Shown: one piece after another, positions 38,322-46,887 of the stretch
Layout of the letters: the number at the start of each line of letters is the position of its first letter
Position numbering within the stretch: position 1 is the first letter of the stretch
NCBI GenBank assembly: GCA_020628305.1
Contig: JAHDFH010000001.1
Coordinates: 1-50,064, forward strand
Reading direction: 5' to 3'
DNA from: Acidimicrobiales bacterium
GTDB lineage: Bacteria > Actinomycetota > Acidimicrobiia > Acidimicrobiales > SZUA-35
DNA length: 50,064 nucleotides
Made by a program: the position numbers and the translations under genes
The notes under the pieces: model-generated
What the model was told of the DNA's origin: nothing
What the model saw: the letters and a program-made list of their open reading frames with translations, nothing else
Databases searched by the model: none

Positions 38322-40460
38322 ATGGCAAAGAATTATACTCGCTCACCAGATATGCTTAAGTTTCCCCTTTTTATGGCCAATGATCATCCAGAACTAGAAG
38401 CTGAACAGGCGCACATCGACACAGTATTTGATGCGCTCGAGAAAACCCGTGAAGATGCGTTGGGACTCAAGAAGATGGTTGAAGTCGGTGCTGGTGGAAC
38501 TAATCAAGCCCGTTGGGAACGAGAAGTCTTTTACGAGAACATTCTCAACCGCCTGAAGGATCTTGACCAGGGCGAGCGATCTTTAGTTTTCGGACGAATC
38601 GATCAGGATGAAGAGAACGGTGGAGAAAGCTACCACATAGGGCGATTGGGTGTATCGGACTCAGAACAAAACGTGCTCGTGGTTGATTGGCGAGCGCCAA
38701 TAGCGGAAGCCTTTTATAGAGCTACCGGTCGTCAAACCCTTGGTTTGGCTCGGCGTCGACACTTCACGTCCCGTGGTCGAGAACTTCTAGGTATCGAGGA
38801 TGAGTTTTTCGGCGATGCTGCCGGCCAGGCAACTGTATTAGTTAACGGCAGGGAACTGCAAGGTGAGGGCGCCTTGATTGCAGCCTTAGAAGAGAACCGT
38901 TCGGGTCAGCTAGGCGACATTATCGGAACTATTCAGGCCGAGCAGGATGAGATTATTCGGTCCGGAATGAAAGGCATTCTGGTTGTTCAGGGAGGCCCCG
39001 GTACGGGTAAGACTGTCGTTGCATTGCACCGTGCTGCTTACTTGCTTTACGAGCATCGCTTTCCGCTTGATTCTCAGGGCGTTCTTGTTGTTGGTCCAAA
39101 CCGATTGTTCCTGGGCTACATCGAACAGGTACTGCCATCGCTAGGCGAAGCGGGCGTTGAACTTTCGGTATTGGCCGATCTAGTCTCAGGCGTTCGAGTC
39201 AAGGGGCGAGATGAACCTTTGGCAGCTAAAGTTAAGGGCGATTTACGCATGGTAGATCTGCTTGCTAGAGCTGTGAGAGACCGACAGCGAGTGTTGCAGG
39301 CTGACGCTGTCATCGACATGGGCGCTCGCCGTCTGCGACTCGCAGCCGGTGTTACCGAACGAATTGTCAAACAAGCAAGAAGCCGTTATCGAGACCACAA
39401 CGCTGCGAGAAAGTTTGTCGAGCAGGAGATTTATCAAGAGCTCAGTTTGATCCATCCAGATCGCAAACACGTTGACACCATTCGAGAACAACTGGAATCT
39501 ACCGAGCAGATGAAAGAGCTTTTCGGCTCTATGTGGCCAATCCTTTCCCCGGCTCAGCTGTTGCATGATTTATATGGCTCTAAAGCTTTGCTGCGGTCCG
39601 CTGCGAAAGGAAGCCTCGGTGAGGAAGAGCTTGAGAGTCTCTATCGCCCATGGCAAGAAGATAAAGATGCTTCAAGGGTTCTATGGCGTGTAGAGGATGT
39701 GCCAGTACTTGACGAAGCTTGGGAGCTGCTTGGCCCAATTCCAAAGAACAAAGATACCGACTACATCCGAACTTATGGCCACATCGTCGTCGACGAGGCG
39801 CAGGACTTATCGCCGTTACAGCTGCGCATGCTCACACGGCGATCATTAAACGGCTCTATGACAATCGTTGGTGATATAGGTCAGTCAACTGGAGTCTGGG
39901 CTCACAACGATTGGCAAGAAATTCTTGAACATCTTCCTGACAAGCAGAACAGTTTCAGAGAGTTGACAATTGGTTACCGTATTCCACAATCGTTAATGGC
40001 AGTTGCAGGCAATGTGCTTGCACATGCAGCGCCTCAGGTTACTGCGCCGACTTCGGTGAGATCTGGCGGAGCCGAACCTGAGGTTATTGCGGTGGCTGAA
40101 CCAGAACTTGTAGGCGCAATTGTGGACCGGGCGAGGACAGCAGAACAAGACGGAACTAGTGGCAACATCGCTGTAATAACTCCAAGTAGTTTGTATGAAG
40201 CCATTCTGAATGAGTTCGATTTGCAAGGCGTACAAGTCGGGCGTGGCCTCAAAGACGGACTCGAGTCGTCCATAACGGTCGTGCCGGTGCATCTTGTGAA
40301 GGGTTTAGAGGTGGACGTGTCTATTGTTGTTGAGCCCCAAGCCATGGTTGACGAAGAGTTTCAGGGATCAAGATCTCTTTATGTAGCGCTAACCCGATCC
40401 ACTAAACAGCTCACAATCGTCCACGCACAGGACCTGCCCGCTTTCATGGGGCTCAGTTAA
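38322..40460 (+). CDS. helD: HelD-like UvrD/Rep superfamily helicase
   Basis: N-terminal coiled coil; VVDWRAPIAEAFYRA; VVQGGPGTGKTVVALHRAAYLLYEHR; VVDEAQDLSPLQLRML; LVKGLEVD; LYVALTRSTKQL. ORF opens at 38295; start placed at 38322. Confidence 0.85.
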   Translation: MAKNYTRSPDMLKFPLFMANDHPELEAEQAHIDTVFDALEKTREDALGLKKMVEVGAGGTNQARWEREVFYENILNRLKDLDQGERSLVFGRIDQDEENGGESYHIGRLGVSDSEQNVLVVDWRAPIAEAFYRATGRQTLGLARRRHFTSRGRELLGIEDEFFGDAAGQATVLVNGRELQGEGALIAALEENRSGQLGDIIGTIQAEQDEIIRSGMKGILVVQGGPGTGKTVVALHRAAYLLYEHRFPLDSQGVLVVGPNRLFLGYIEQVLPSLGEAGVELSVLADLVSGVRVKGRDEPLAAKVKGDLRMVDLLARAVRDRQRVLQADAVIDMGARRLRLAAGVTERIVKQARSRYRDHNAARKFVEQEIYQELSLIHPDRKHVDTIREQLESTEQMKELFGSMWPILSPAQLLHDLYGSKALLRSAAKGSLGEEELESLYRPWQEDKDASRVLWRVEDVPVLDEAWELLGPIPKNKDTDYIRTYGHIVVDEAQDLSPLQLRMLTRRSLNGSMTIVGDIGQSTGVWAHNDWQEILEHLPDKQNSFRELTIGYRIPQSLMAVAGNVLAHAAPQVTAPTSVRSGGAEPEVIAVAEPELVGAIVDRARTAEQDGTSGNIAVITPSSLYEAILNEFDLQGVQVGRGLKDGLESSITVVPVHLVKGLEVDVSIVVEPQAMVDEEFQGSRSLYVALTRSTKQLTIVHAQDLPAFMGLS

Positions 40461-40820
40461 GAACTCCGGAAGCGGTTCGCAGGCAACACCATCGCCGTCA
40501 CGGTCTAGTTTGGTTGAGTATCCAGCATCTTTGCCCCTGACTAACGGAGCAATGCCCCGCTCCCGAGCATCGGTGCAGTTCTTGACTGGCAAGGCACTCG
40601 TAATTGGCGCTGGCGTGGCTGTAGCAGCTGACGTTGTGATAGCTGACGTTGCAGTCGTTGCTGGTTCCGGCTCTGGGTCCGGTGTCGGCAACGTCGTGGC
40701 AAGATGGGTGGTTGAAGACTGAGAGGTCACAATTCCGCTTGTTGTAACGATTGTTTGATCTGCACAGGCGCCAGTTAAGGCCGTTCCGAGGATAATAGTA
40801 AGGGCTATTCGATATATCAC
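40389..40820 (-). CDS. Excalibur-domain putative lipoprotein
   Basis: KNCTDARERGIAPLVRGKDAGYSTKLDRDGDGVACE; lipobox-like LTGAC; T/P/A linker. Confidence 0.85.
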   Translation of the reverse strand: MIYRIALTIILGTALTGACADQTIVTTSGIVTSQSSTTHLATTLPTPDPEPEPATTATSAITTSAATATPAPITSALPVKNCTDARERGIAPLVRGKDAGYSTKLDRDGDGVACEPLPEFLTEPHESGQVLCVDDCELFSGSG

Positions 40821-41507
40821 ATGCTGCTTAAGCGCAATGGAGCAGTGTTAGGTCACACTACAATAGCAGTTATGCTTCCTGGCTATTTTGTCGTCATTAC
40901 AGTAGCGATCAGTTTCTTTGCTGGTTTGGGCTATTTGCGCTCAACCATAAAGGGGGAGACTCAGCCGAATCGGGTGACTTGGGGACTTTTGACTGCGATT
41001 ATGCTTGTGATTTTTGCAGCGCAGCTGGACGCTGGGGTTAGCTGGCCGATTGCCAGCGTCTCTATCGCCTTGTTCAATTCGGGTTCTATCTTCATTGCTT
41101 CGTTTGCAAGTAAGGGGGCCTATTGGAAGTCGCAACCGAAGGACTATGTGTTCGGCGCATTCTCGATTGTGGGCCTTGTTCTTTGGCAGATCTCAGATTC
41201 ACCCGAAATAGCAATAGCGTTCAACATCTTGGCTGACTTCATGGCCTGGTATCCGACAATAGTGAAGGCTTACAAGTCGCCAAACTCTGAGAATCAGCGC
41301 GCTTGGTTGCTTTGGGGATTTGCACATTCAATATCAGTTCTAGTGGTTAAGGATTGGGAGTTCGCCGAATATAGCTTCCCACTTTATTTGACGGTAGGAA
41401 ACTTACTAGTTGCAGGTTTAATCACACTAGGTAAGCGCCACGGAAATGGCTCTAAACAAGAAGAAGCAGGGCCATCAGAGCCATCAGAACAGCTTCAAAA
41501 AGACTGA
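40821..41507 (+). CDS. Polytopic membrane protein of unknown function
   Basis: About 7 hydrophobic segments; true start likely ATG 40872 (MLPGYFVVITV). Confidence 0.65.
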   Translation: MLLKRNGAVLGHTTIAVMLPGYFVVITVAISFFAGLGYLRSTIKGETQPNRVTWGLLTAIMLVIFAAQLDAGVSWPIASVSIALFNSGSIFIASFASKGAYWKSQPKDYVFGAFSIVGLVLWQISDSPEIAIAFNILADFMAWYPTIVKAYKSPNSENQRAWLLWGFAHSISVLVVKDWEFAEYSFPLYLTVGNLLVAGLITLGKRHGNGSKQEEAGPSEPSEQLQKD

Positions 41508-41955
41508 TTACCGATAGCGGCAGGTCGATGATGCCGCCCAGGCACGCACAAGTTGCTTTCTTGCCGCTCGAGAGAAACAGGCCGATACTCACAGCGGTGG
41601 TAGCCATCAGCCCTAGAACAAGGGTTAGCGCAAGCGGGGTGAGGAAATCGCTAAGCAGTAGGATGCCAAGCATCAGCTCAATGAATGGAAATGCTTTCGT
41701 GTAGAGTTTTGATCTTCCACCAAGCAGGTCATAAGTTGGAAATCCAGATACGAAAGCGTTGTAGCCAACAAGCTTAAAGCCGGCGAAGGCAATCAAGAAC
41801 CAGCCCATAAACTGCTGCATCCACTCAACTGAATCAACCAAGATGTGGGTTACATAGGCAGCTAAGGTGATGGACAAGATCAACGCAACAAACTTGGCAT
41901 ATTCCAACTTCGTGTTAGTTGGGGCTTCTGGAACTGCACAGCAAGATTCGCTCAT
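41452..41955 (-). CDS. MauE/DoxX-like membrane protein
   Basis: Four TM segments and Cys residues (SCCAVPE, CACLGG). Confidence 0.6.
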   Translation of the reverse strand: MSESCCAVPEAPTNTKLEYAKFVALILSITLAAYVTHILVDSVEWMQQFMGWFLIAFAGFKLVGYNAFVSGFPTYDLLGGRSKLYTKAFPFIELMLGILLLSDFLTPLALTLVLGLMATTAVSIGLFLSSGKKATCACLGGIIDLPLSVISLFEAVLMALMALLLLV

Positions 41956-41985
41956 GTTTATATTGTAGTGCGGTAAGGTTACATC

Positions 41986-42855
41986 GTGGAACTCAAAGAC
42001 AGCAAACGCTCATTTATCGGCTTAGTTATCTTCTTGTTTATTGCAGCTTTAGTGATACGGGAGTACTTCTTTGATACACCCCTAGGGCAAGGCATCTTTT
42101 TTCATGGGCTACCAGCTTTGTTAGCAGTTGGTCTCGTATTTGTTAGTTCTCCAAGATCTGTCACAGATAGGATGTTTTTTGGCACCGCCGTCGTTCTGCT
42201 ATTGTGCTCAATTCTTTTAGGTGAGCTTGCAATCTGTGTGCTAATTGCGTCACCTTTGATTTTCTTGGTAGTTGCGCTGACTGCGGCTGTTACCAAGCTC
42301 ATTGATAAGAACAGATTTAGCCTCTTTCTCCCACTGCTAGTTCTGATATCGTTTGTTTCATCGATCACCTCCAGCGGTCAATCTAACGTTGTCTATTCAG
42401 CTGAGACTGTTCTTGCCCCAACGCAGATCGAGGATCGGCTCGCGGAAGAACGTGATATCCCTCCGATTGAATCAGGAATGCTTGGCGGTCTCCCAGGCGT
42501 AAGATTCCCTCAGCCTGTTAGCACTGTTGGTGAGGGTGTTGAAGTTGGGGATACCAGGGTTATCTCTTTTGACGATGGTGGACAGCTGAAATTAGTGGTT
42601 ACCCAGTCAGCTGCAACAAGTGTGACATTCAGCGCTTTGTCAGATACTTCGATGGTTTCTCAATGGGCTAGTTGGGATAGAGTCCAATTCAAATGGAACA
42701 AGAGAAATGCCGAAGCCACACCAGTCGAAATTACGATTGAGTACACGGTCCAAGTAGCGCCCACATGGTACTTTGGGTACTTCGTCAGGATTGGGATGGA
42801 TCAGGCTTCAGCTCACCTTCTTGAAAGTTTGATCCCAGTTCAGAATGCAAAATGA
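41986..42855 (+). CDS. Membrane protein with C-terminal SRPBCC-like soluble domain
   Basis: Hydrophobic N-terminal half; soluble C-terminal half; ATGA overlap with the next gene. Confidence 0.6.
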   Translation: MELKDSKRSFIGLVIFLFIAALVIREYFFDTPLGQGIFFHGLPALLAVGLVFVSSPRSVTDRMFFGTAVVLLLCSILLGELAICVLIASPLIFLVVALTAAVTKLIDKNRFSLFLPLLVLISFVSSITSSGQSNVVYSAETVLAPTQIEDRLAEERDIPPIESGMLGGLPGVRFPQPVSTVGEGVEVGDTRVISFDDGGQLKLVVTQSAATSVTFSALSDTSMVSQWASWDRVQFKWNKRNAEATPVEITIEYTVQVAPTWYFGYFVRIGMDQASAHLLESLIPVQNAK

Positions 42856-44195
42856 ATCCGTTTATAGATTCTGAGATATCGGAAGATCTATTTGAGGGCA
42901 TTTTTTCAGTTTCTGCTTTAGCTGTACTTTCATTAGTTGGTTTTGGCTTGATCTCAAAGGCAGATCCTGGAAGGAGATTCGCTGTTTCCGTTCCTGCAAT
43001 GATATGGGTAGCTTCGGGCATTGTGATAGTAGATTGGCTCGCTGCAGATCGAGGCTGGTGGCTGTATGAGTTGCAGAGTGAGTTCTTTTTCTTCAGTCCT
43101 CCGTTGCTGTTTATTCCATGGGTATTGATATGGTCTCTTTCACCGCTTGCTTTAGGCCATAGCCCGCGACCTTTACTAACAGCGCTCAGCTTTCTGTTAG
43201 TAGATATCTTGATCATGCCGTTGATGGACCCATGGGTAAAGCTTGGTGACCGATGGTGGATTGGCGAACTCTTGCTCATCGTGCTTGTTGCCATTCCCTC
43301 AGTCATACTTTCTTCGCTCATTTACTCAAGAAAGCGTTTAAAGACCAGGGTAGCTCTGATGGTCTTTGTGTTCTCCTGGCTGGTTTTATTTGCCATACCC
43401 ATGACCTCTTCTCAACTTACAGGGGTTGAGATCGGAGAAATTGAACTCCAGGCAATTGTGATATGGAGCCAGCCTTTGTTTCTTCTATCTGTTCCAGGAA
43501 TCGCTGCGGTTTATGAGTTACTTGAGCGAGCAAATGGCACACCTTACCCTTGGGATCCTCCTGAGAAAGTAGTTACCTCGGGGCCGTATGCATACATGTC
43601 CAACCCGATGCAGTTGAGTGGTTTCCTCGTTCTGTTGCTAGTTGCTGCGGTTCTGGCCCACTGGCCAACTTTGGTGGCAGGGTTAACGGCGTTATTCTTC
43701 TCAGTTGGCATAGCGCACGCTCAAGAGCAGTCTGTTTTAAGTAAGAGATGGGGTTCAGAGTGGGAGAATTATAAATCTGAGCATCGAAACTGGATACCCC
43801 GGTTCAAGCCCAAGTTCTCAAATAGCTACCGAGCGACTCTATATGTCGATGGCGGCTGTGGAGACTGCCGTCAGGTTGGTGAGTGGTTTGCCTCCAGAGC
43901 CCACAACAGCTTAGGCGTTAGGGATGCGCGGTTTGTCAAAGGTACTCCGCTTCGTCGAGTGACTTACAGCTGGACCGATCATGGTTCAGTCAGTGTTTCG
44001 GGTATCAAGGCTATTTCAGCTGCCCTTGATCATACTCATTTGGGCTGGGCTTTCATTGGATGGGCCTTGCGTATTTGGCCCGTCAGTGTAATAGCTCAAC
44101 TGGTTTCTGATGTCTTATTAACTAGGCCACATGAGGCCATTGCAGGCCCTGAGGACCGAGAGTGGTACCCGTCTGAGGCGAACCGATTAAACTAG
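42852..44195 (+). CDS. Isoprenylcysteine methyltransferase-like membrane protein fused to a DUF393-like CGDC domain
   Basis: VTSGPYAYMSNPMQLSGFLVLL..EWENYKSEHRNWIPR (ICMT-like) then ATLYVDGGCGDCRQVGEWFASR (DUF393-like). Confidence 0.7.
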   Translation: MNPFIDSEISEDLFEGIFSVSALAVLSLVGFGLISKADPGRRFAVSVPAMIWVASGIVIVDWLAADRGWWLYELQSEFFFFSPPLLFIPWVLIWSLSPLALGHSPRPLLTALSFLLVDILIMPLMDPWVKLGDRWWIGELLLIVLVAIPSVILSSLIYSRKRLKTRVALMVFVFSWLVLFAIPMTSSQLTGVEIGEIELQAIVIWSQPLFLLSVPGIAAVYELLERANGTPYPWDPPEKVVTSGPYAYMSNPMQLSGFLVLLLVAAVLAHWPTLVAGLTALFFSVGIAHAQEQSVLSKRWGSEWENYKSEHRNWIPRFKPKFSNSYRATLYVDGGCGDCRQVGEWFASRAHNSLGVRDARFVKGTPLRRVTYSWTDHGSVSVSGIKAISAALDHTHLGWAFIGWALRIWPVSVIAQLVSDVLLTRPHEAIAGPEDREWYPSEANRLN

Positions 44196-44200
44196 ACTCA

Positions 44201-44606
44201 ATGCAAAAGACTTCAACCTTCTTAATGTTCACAGGCGAGCAGAGCGGAAACGCTGAAGCTGCGATTACCTTCTACATGTCATTGTTCAAGAACTCTGAGA
44301 TTACAGACATGCGCAAGTGGAAAGCTGATGAACCTGGAGGGCAGGAAGGCTGGGTAAAGCATGCCGTGTTTACACTTGACGGCATCCAGTACATGGCTAG
44401 TGAGAATGATATGGCGCATGAGTTTGGTTTTACTCCAGCAGTATCGCTCTATATAACCTGCGACACTCAACAAGAGTTATCTGAATACTTCGAGAAGCTC
44501 TCAGAAGATGGCCAGGTCATGATGCCACGACTACGGTTTTTGTCAACAGTTCGCATGGGTAGAAGACAAGTTTGGCTGGTCATGGCAACTGAGTGTTGAT
44601 GCTTAA
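44201..44606 (+). pseudogene. PhnB/VOC-superfamily protein, frameshifted near 44525
   Basis: PhnB-like start FLMFTGEQSGNAEAAITFYMSLFKNSEI; after GQVMM the family-like tail HDYGFCQQFAWVEDKFGWSWQLSVDA* is in the +1 frame. Confidence 0.8.
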
Positions 44607-44608
44607 CT

Positions 44609-45895
44609 CTATGCACTGTCGGCGATGATTGAGTCTGTTACGTAGTAGAGGTCTGCTTGTTCTGCGGTGCCGGCTAGGTGTTGTAGGCGTTTTTGGCGGT
44701 GTTGTTTGATTTCGTCTCTTAGTAGGTCTCCTCGGGTGCGGTTCCGCGGGGCCGTTTTTGGGAATTGGATTATGTTGCTGGGGTCTCGGAATTTCCAGCC
44801 TTTCTCGATTCGTTTGATTGTCCAGCCGCCTTCGTGGACGCTGTGGTGGTGGAAGTGGCAGAGTGTTACTAGGTTTTCTAGGTTTGTGTCGCCTCCTTGG
44901 CTCCAGTGTTTAATGTGGTGGGCGTGTAATCGTTTGGTTGTGGAGCAGCCGGGGAAGCGGCACATGTTGGCATCTCTGTGGTTGATGGCTCGTCGGAGGG
45001 TGTTGTTGATGAGTCGGGTTTTACGACCGACTCGGAGTGGATCGTTGTTCGAGTTGACAAGCAATGGTTGAATGGCGGCGTCGCATGAGAATCGTCTCGC
45101 GGATTCTGGGTTGATGTTGTGTCCGTTGATGCTGCTTTGACCGGTTGTAGCTGCGGCGAGGGTTTCTGCGTCAACGCTTAACAACACTTCGGTATGTTTG
45201 GCGTGTGTTTCATTTCCAGTGCCTGTGAGTAGGGTCAATGCGGCAGCAGATCTTATTTCACCTATTCCTCCAAGCTCTGCGATTGTTTCTAGGCGGGAGG
45301 TTTCAGGCGTTGTGTTGTCTTCTATGATTTGGGTAACTCTTGTGTCGATGTTGGCTTCTGCTTCGGCGAGGTCGTCTATAGGAACAGTGATGAGAATTGT
45401 GCCGGTCCCATCGAGGTTGTTCCTAAAGGTAGTGTCTGCTGGTTTTGAGTTAGGTTCATCTGAAACGGACCCTGCAGTGTGCATCAGTTGACAGATGCGG
45501 TCTAGTTGGGCTGCTGTTGCATATCGTGCAGCGTCGACAAGATTCATTTCGTTTGCAGGGGTGATGACTCGGCACAAAGCCCGAGCCTTTGAATAGGAGA
45601 GCTCGCCAGCAAGAAATGCTTGCCTAACTTCTGTGAACTCTACGATTTTGTGGGCTACAGCAACGTGCTGTCTGGCGGTTCTGGGGGAGAGCCCACAATG
45701 CCAACTTAACCAAGCAGCACAGGATTTCATTTCCCACGATCGCCAGCCTTCCCGTCGATCATAGGCAGCCACCCACAGCAGCCATTGTGCTGTAGCAGAA
45801 GCTATCTGTGATGCAAAGTCCTTAATCTGAGTCTCAAGCCTTTCTAAAGGTATGTCATCGATCTCGTCATCAATTACCGCCAAAACTGGATTCAT
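44609..45895 (-). CDS. DUF222/13E12-type HNH endonuclease domain protein
   Basis: DUF222-like N-terminus; HNH MCRFPGCSTTKRLHAHHIKHWSQGGDTNLENLVTLCHFHHHSVHEGGW. Start placed at ATG 45895 with upstream GGGAAAGAG. Confidence 0.88.
   Translation of the reverse strand: MNPVLAVIDDEIDDIPLERLETQIKDFASQIASATAQWLLWVAAYDRREGWRSWEMKSCAAWLSWHCGLSPRTARQHVAVAHKIVEFTEVRQAFLAGELSYSKARALCRVITPANEMNLVDAARYATAAQLDRICQLMHTAGSVSDEPNSKPADTTFRNNLDGTGTILITVPIDDLAEAEANIDTRVTQIIEDNTTPETSRLETIAELGGIGEIRSAAALTLLTGTGNETHAKHTEVLLSVDAETLAAATTGQSSINGHNINPESARRFSCDAAIQPLLVNSNNDPLRVGRKTRLINNTLRRAINHRDANMCRFPGCSTTKRLHAHHIKHWSQGGDTNLENLVTLCHFHHHSVHEGGWTIKRIEKGWKFRDPSNIIQFPKTAPRNRTRGDLLRDEIKQHRQKRLQHLAGTAEQADLYYVTDSIIADSA
44739..44754 (+). 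repeat. 16-bp near-palindrome CGGTTCCGCGGGGCCG followed by TTTTT (copy 1)
   Basis: Exact 16-mer match to 45965-45980. Confidence 0.85.
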
Positions 45896-45964
45896 AATTC
45901 TCTTTCCCCTAACCCGCACCAACATCATAAAACAAGGGTCTGACAATTAAGAAAGGAGAGAAAA

Positions 45965-45980
45965 CGGTTCCGCGGGGCCG
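45965..45980 (+). repeat. 16-bp near-palindrome CGGTTCCGCGGGGCCG preceded by AAAA (copy 2)
   Basis: Exact 16-mer match to 44739-44754; lies upstream of the HNH gene. Confidence 0.85.
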
Positions 45981-45999
45981 CTATACTTGACGTGGCGCT

Positions 46000-46887
46000 A
46001 TGGAAGAGACCCCCGAGAAAAACACTTTTGGTCGTAGAGATGTCTTAACTGGTCTCTTGGGACTTGTAGTTGTGGGAGTTGCTGGCACGGCAGTGCCGAA
46101 TGAAGTGGCAAGACCGATTCTCGAAGGCTTAGCCTATGGCGAAAGGTCTCTTAATTTAACTAGGTACGGAGGCAAAGTTTGGTACGACCCTGAACGTGTG
46201 CCTAGAGATTTAGTAGCAAGTATCTTTTGGAGGATCCACGAATCTGCATATCCGATTGATGAACGAGATGAAGTTCAATCGATTGAGATTCATGGTCCAC
46301 TTAGAGAGTTCGGGGGAGACGCAACCTCGTCTATTCGCAGATGTCGGCTTTTTGTTCACGAGGGATCAGATGCAGCCGGTCTCATGAATATCCTTGCTCA
46401 TGAGATAGGTCATCTCCTAGAGGCGGAACTTCGGCGACGATTGGGTCTAGATCCGTCCCAGAACGAGACGAGTCCAGAGATCCAGCAAATTGCTCAATGG
46501 TTTGGAATAGGCGAGTTTTCAGATCCAGCAGTATTTGGATGGCAGTCCGACCGTGATGATCCATTCGCATCTTTTTTTGCTGAAATCGCTGGGCGAGTAT
46601 TTCTCAGCGATCAAGGGATTGATGATTTTTACGGCCTTGGTTTACCCAGCCTTGAAAAGCAGATTATATTTCTGGAATGGTTAGCAGTAATGCTTGATCT
46701 ACCAAGAGAACAGGTTGATGCATTGGTTGGGACTAATCCTCCGCTCCAACTTCCTGATGAGCTTCCTTCGATTGACAGATTGGTCTACAACGATAGGTTG
46801 CAGGACACTTGGCGAAATCGAGGGTACGAAGTCGTAGGGGAACCCTCAGATCTGCAACGGTTTGGACTCCCCCGATTAGGGCGCTAA
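46000..46887 (+). CDS. Tat-signal-like HExxH protein, copy A
   Basis: FGRRDVLTGLLGLVVVGVAG signal; ILAHEIGHLLEAELRRRLGLDP. Confidence 0.75.
   Translation: MEETPEKNTFGRRDVLTGLLGLVVVGVAGTAVPNEVARPILEGLAYGERSLNLTRYGGKVWYDPERVPRDLVASIFWRIHESAYPIDERDEVQSIEIHGPLREFGGDATSSIRRCRLFVHEGSDAAGLMNILAHEIGHLLEAELRRRLGLDPSQNETSPEIQQIAQWFGIGEFSDPAVFGWQSDRDDPFASFFAEIAGRVFLSDQGIDDFYGLGLPSLEKQIIFLEWLAVMLDLPREQVDALVGTNPPLQLPDELPSIDRLVYNDRLQDTWRNRGYEVVGEPSDLQRFGLPRLGR

Noticed and set aside
42785-43321. 178-aa minus-strand ORF
   Set aside because: Opposite a strong membrane-protein CDS; Ser/Thr/Asn-rich low-quality translation.
44667-45071. 134-aa plus-strand ORF within the HNH gene
   Set aside because: Antisense to a well-supported DUF222/HNH coding region.
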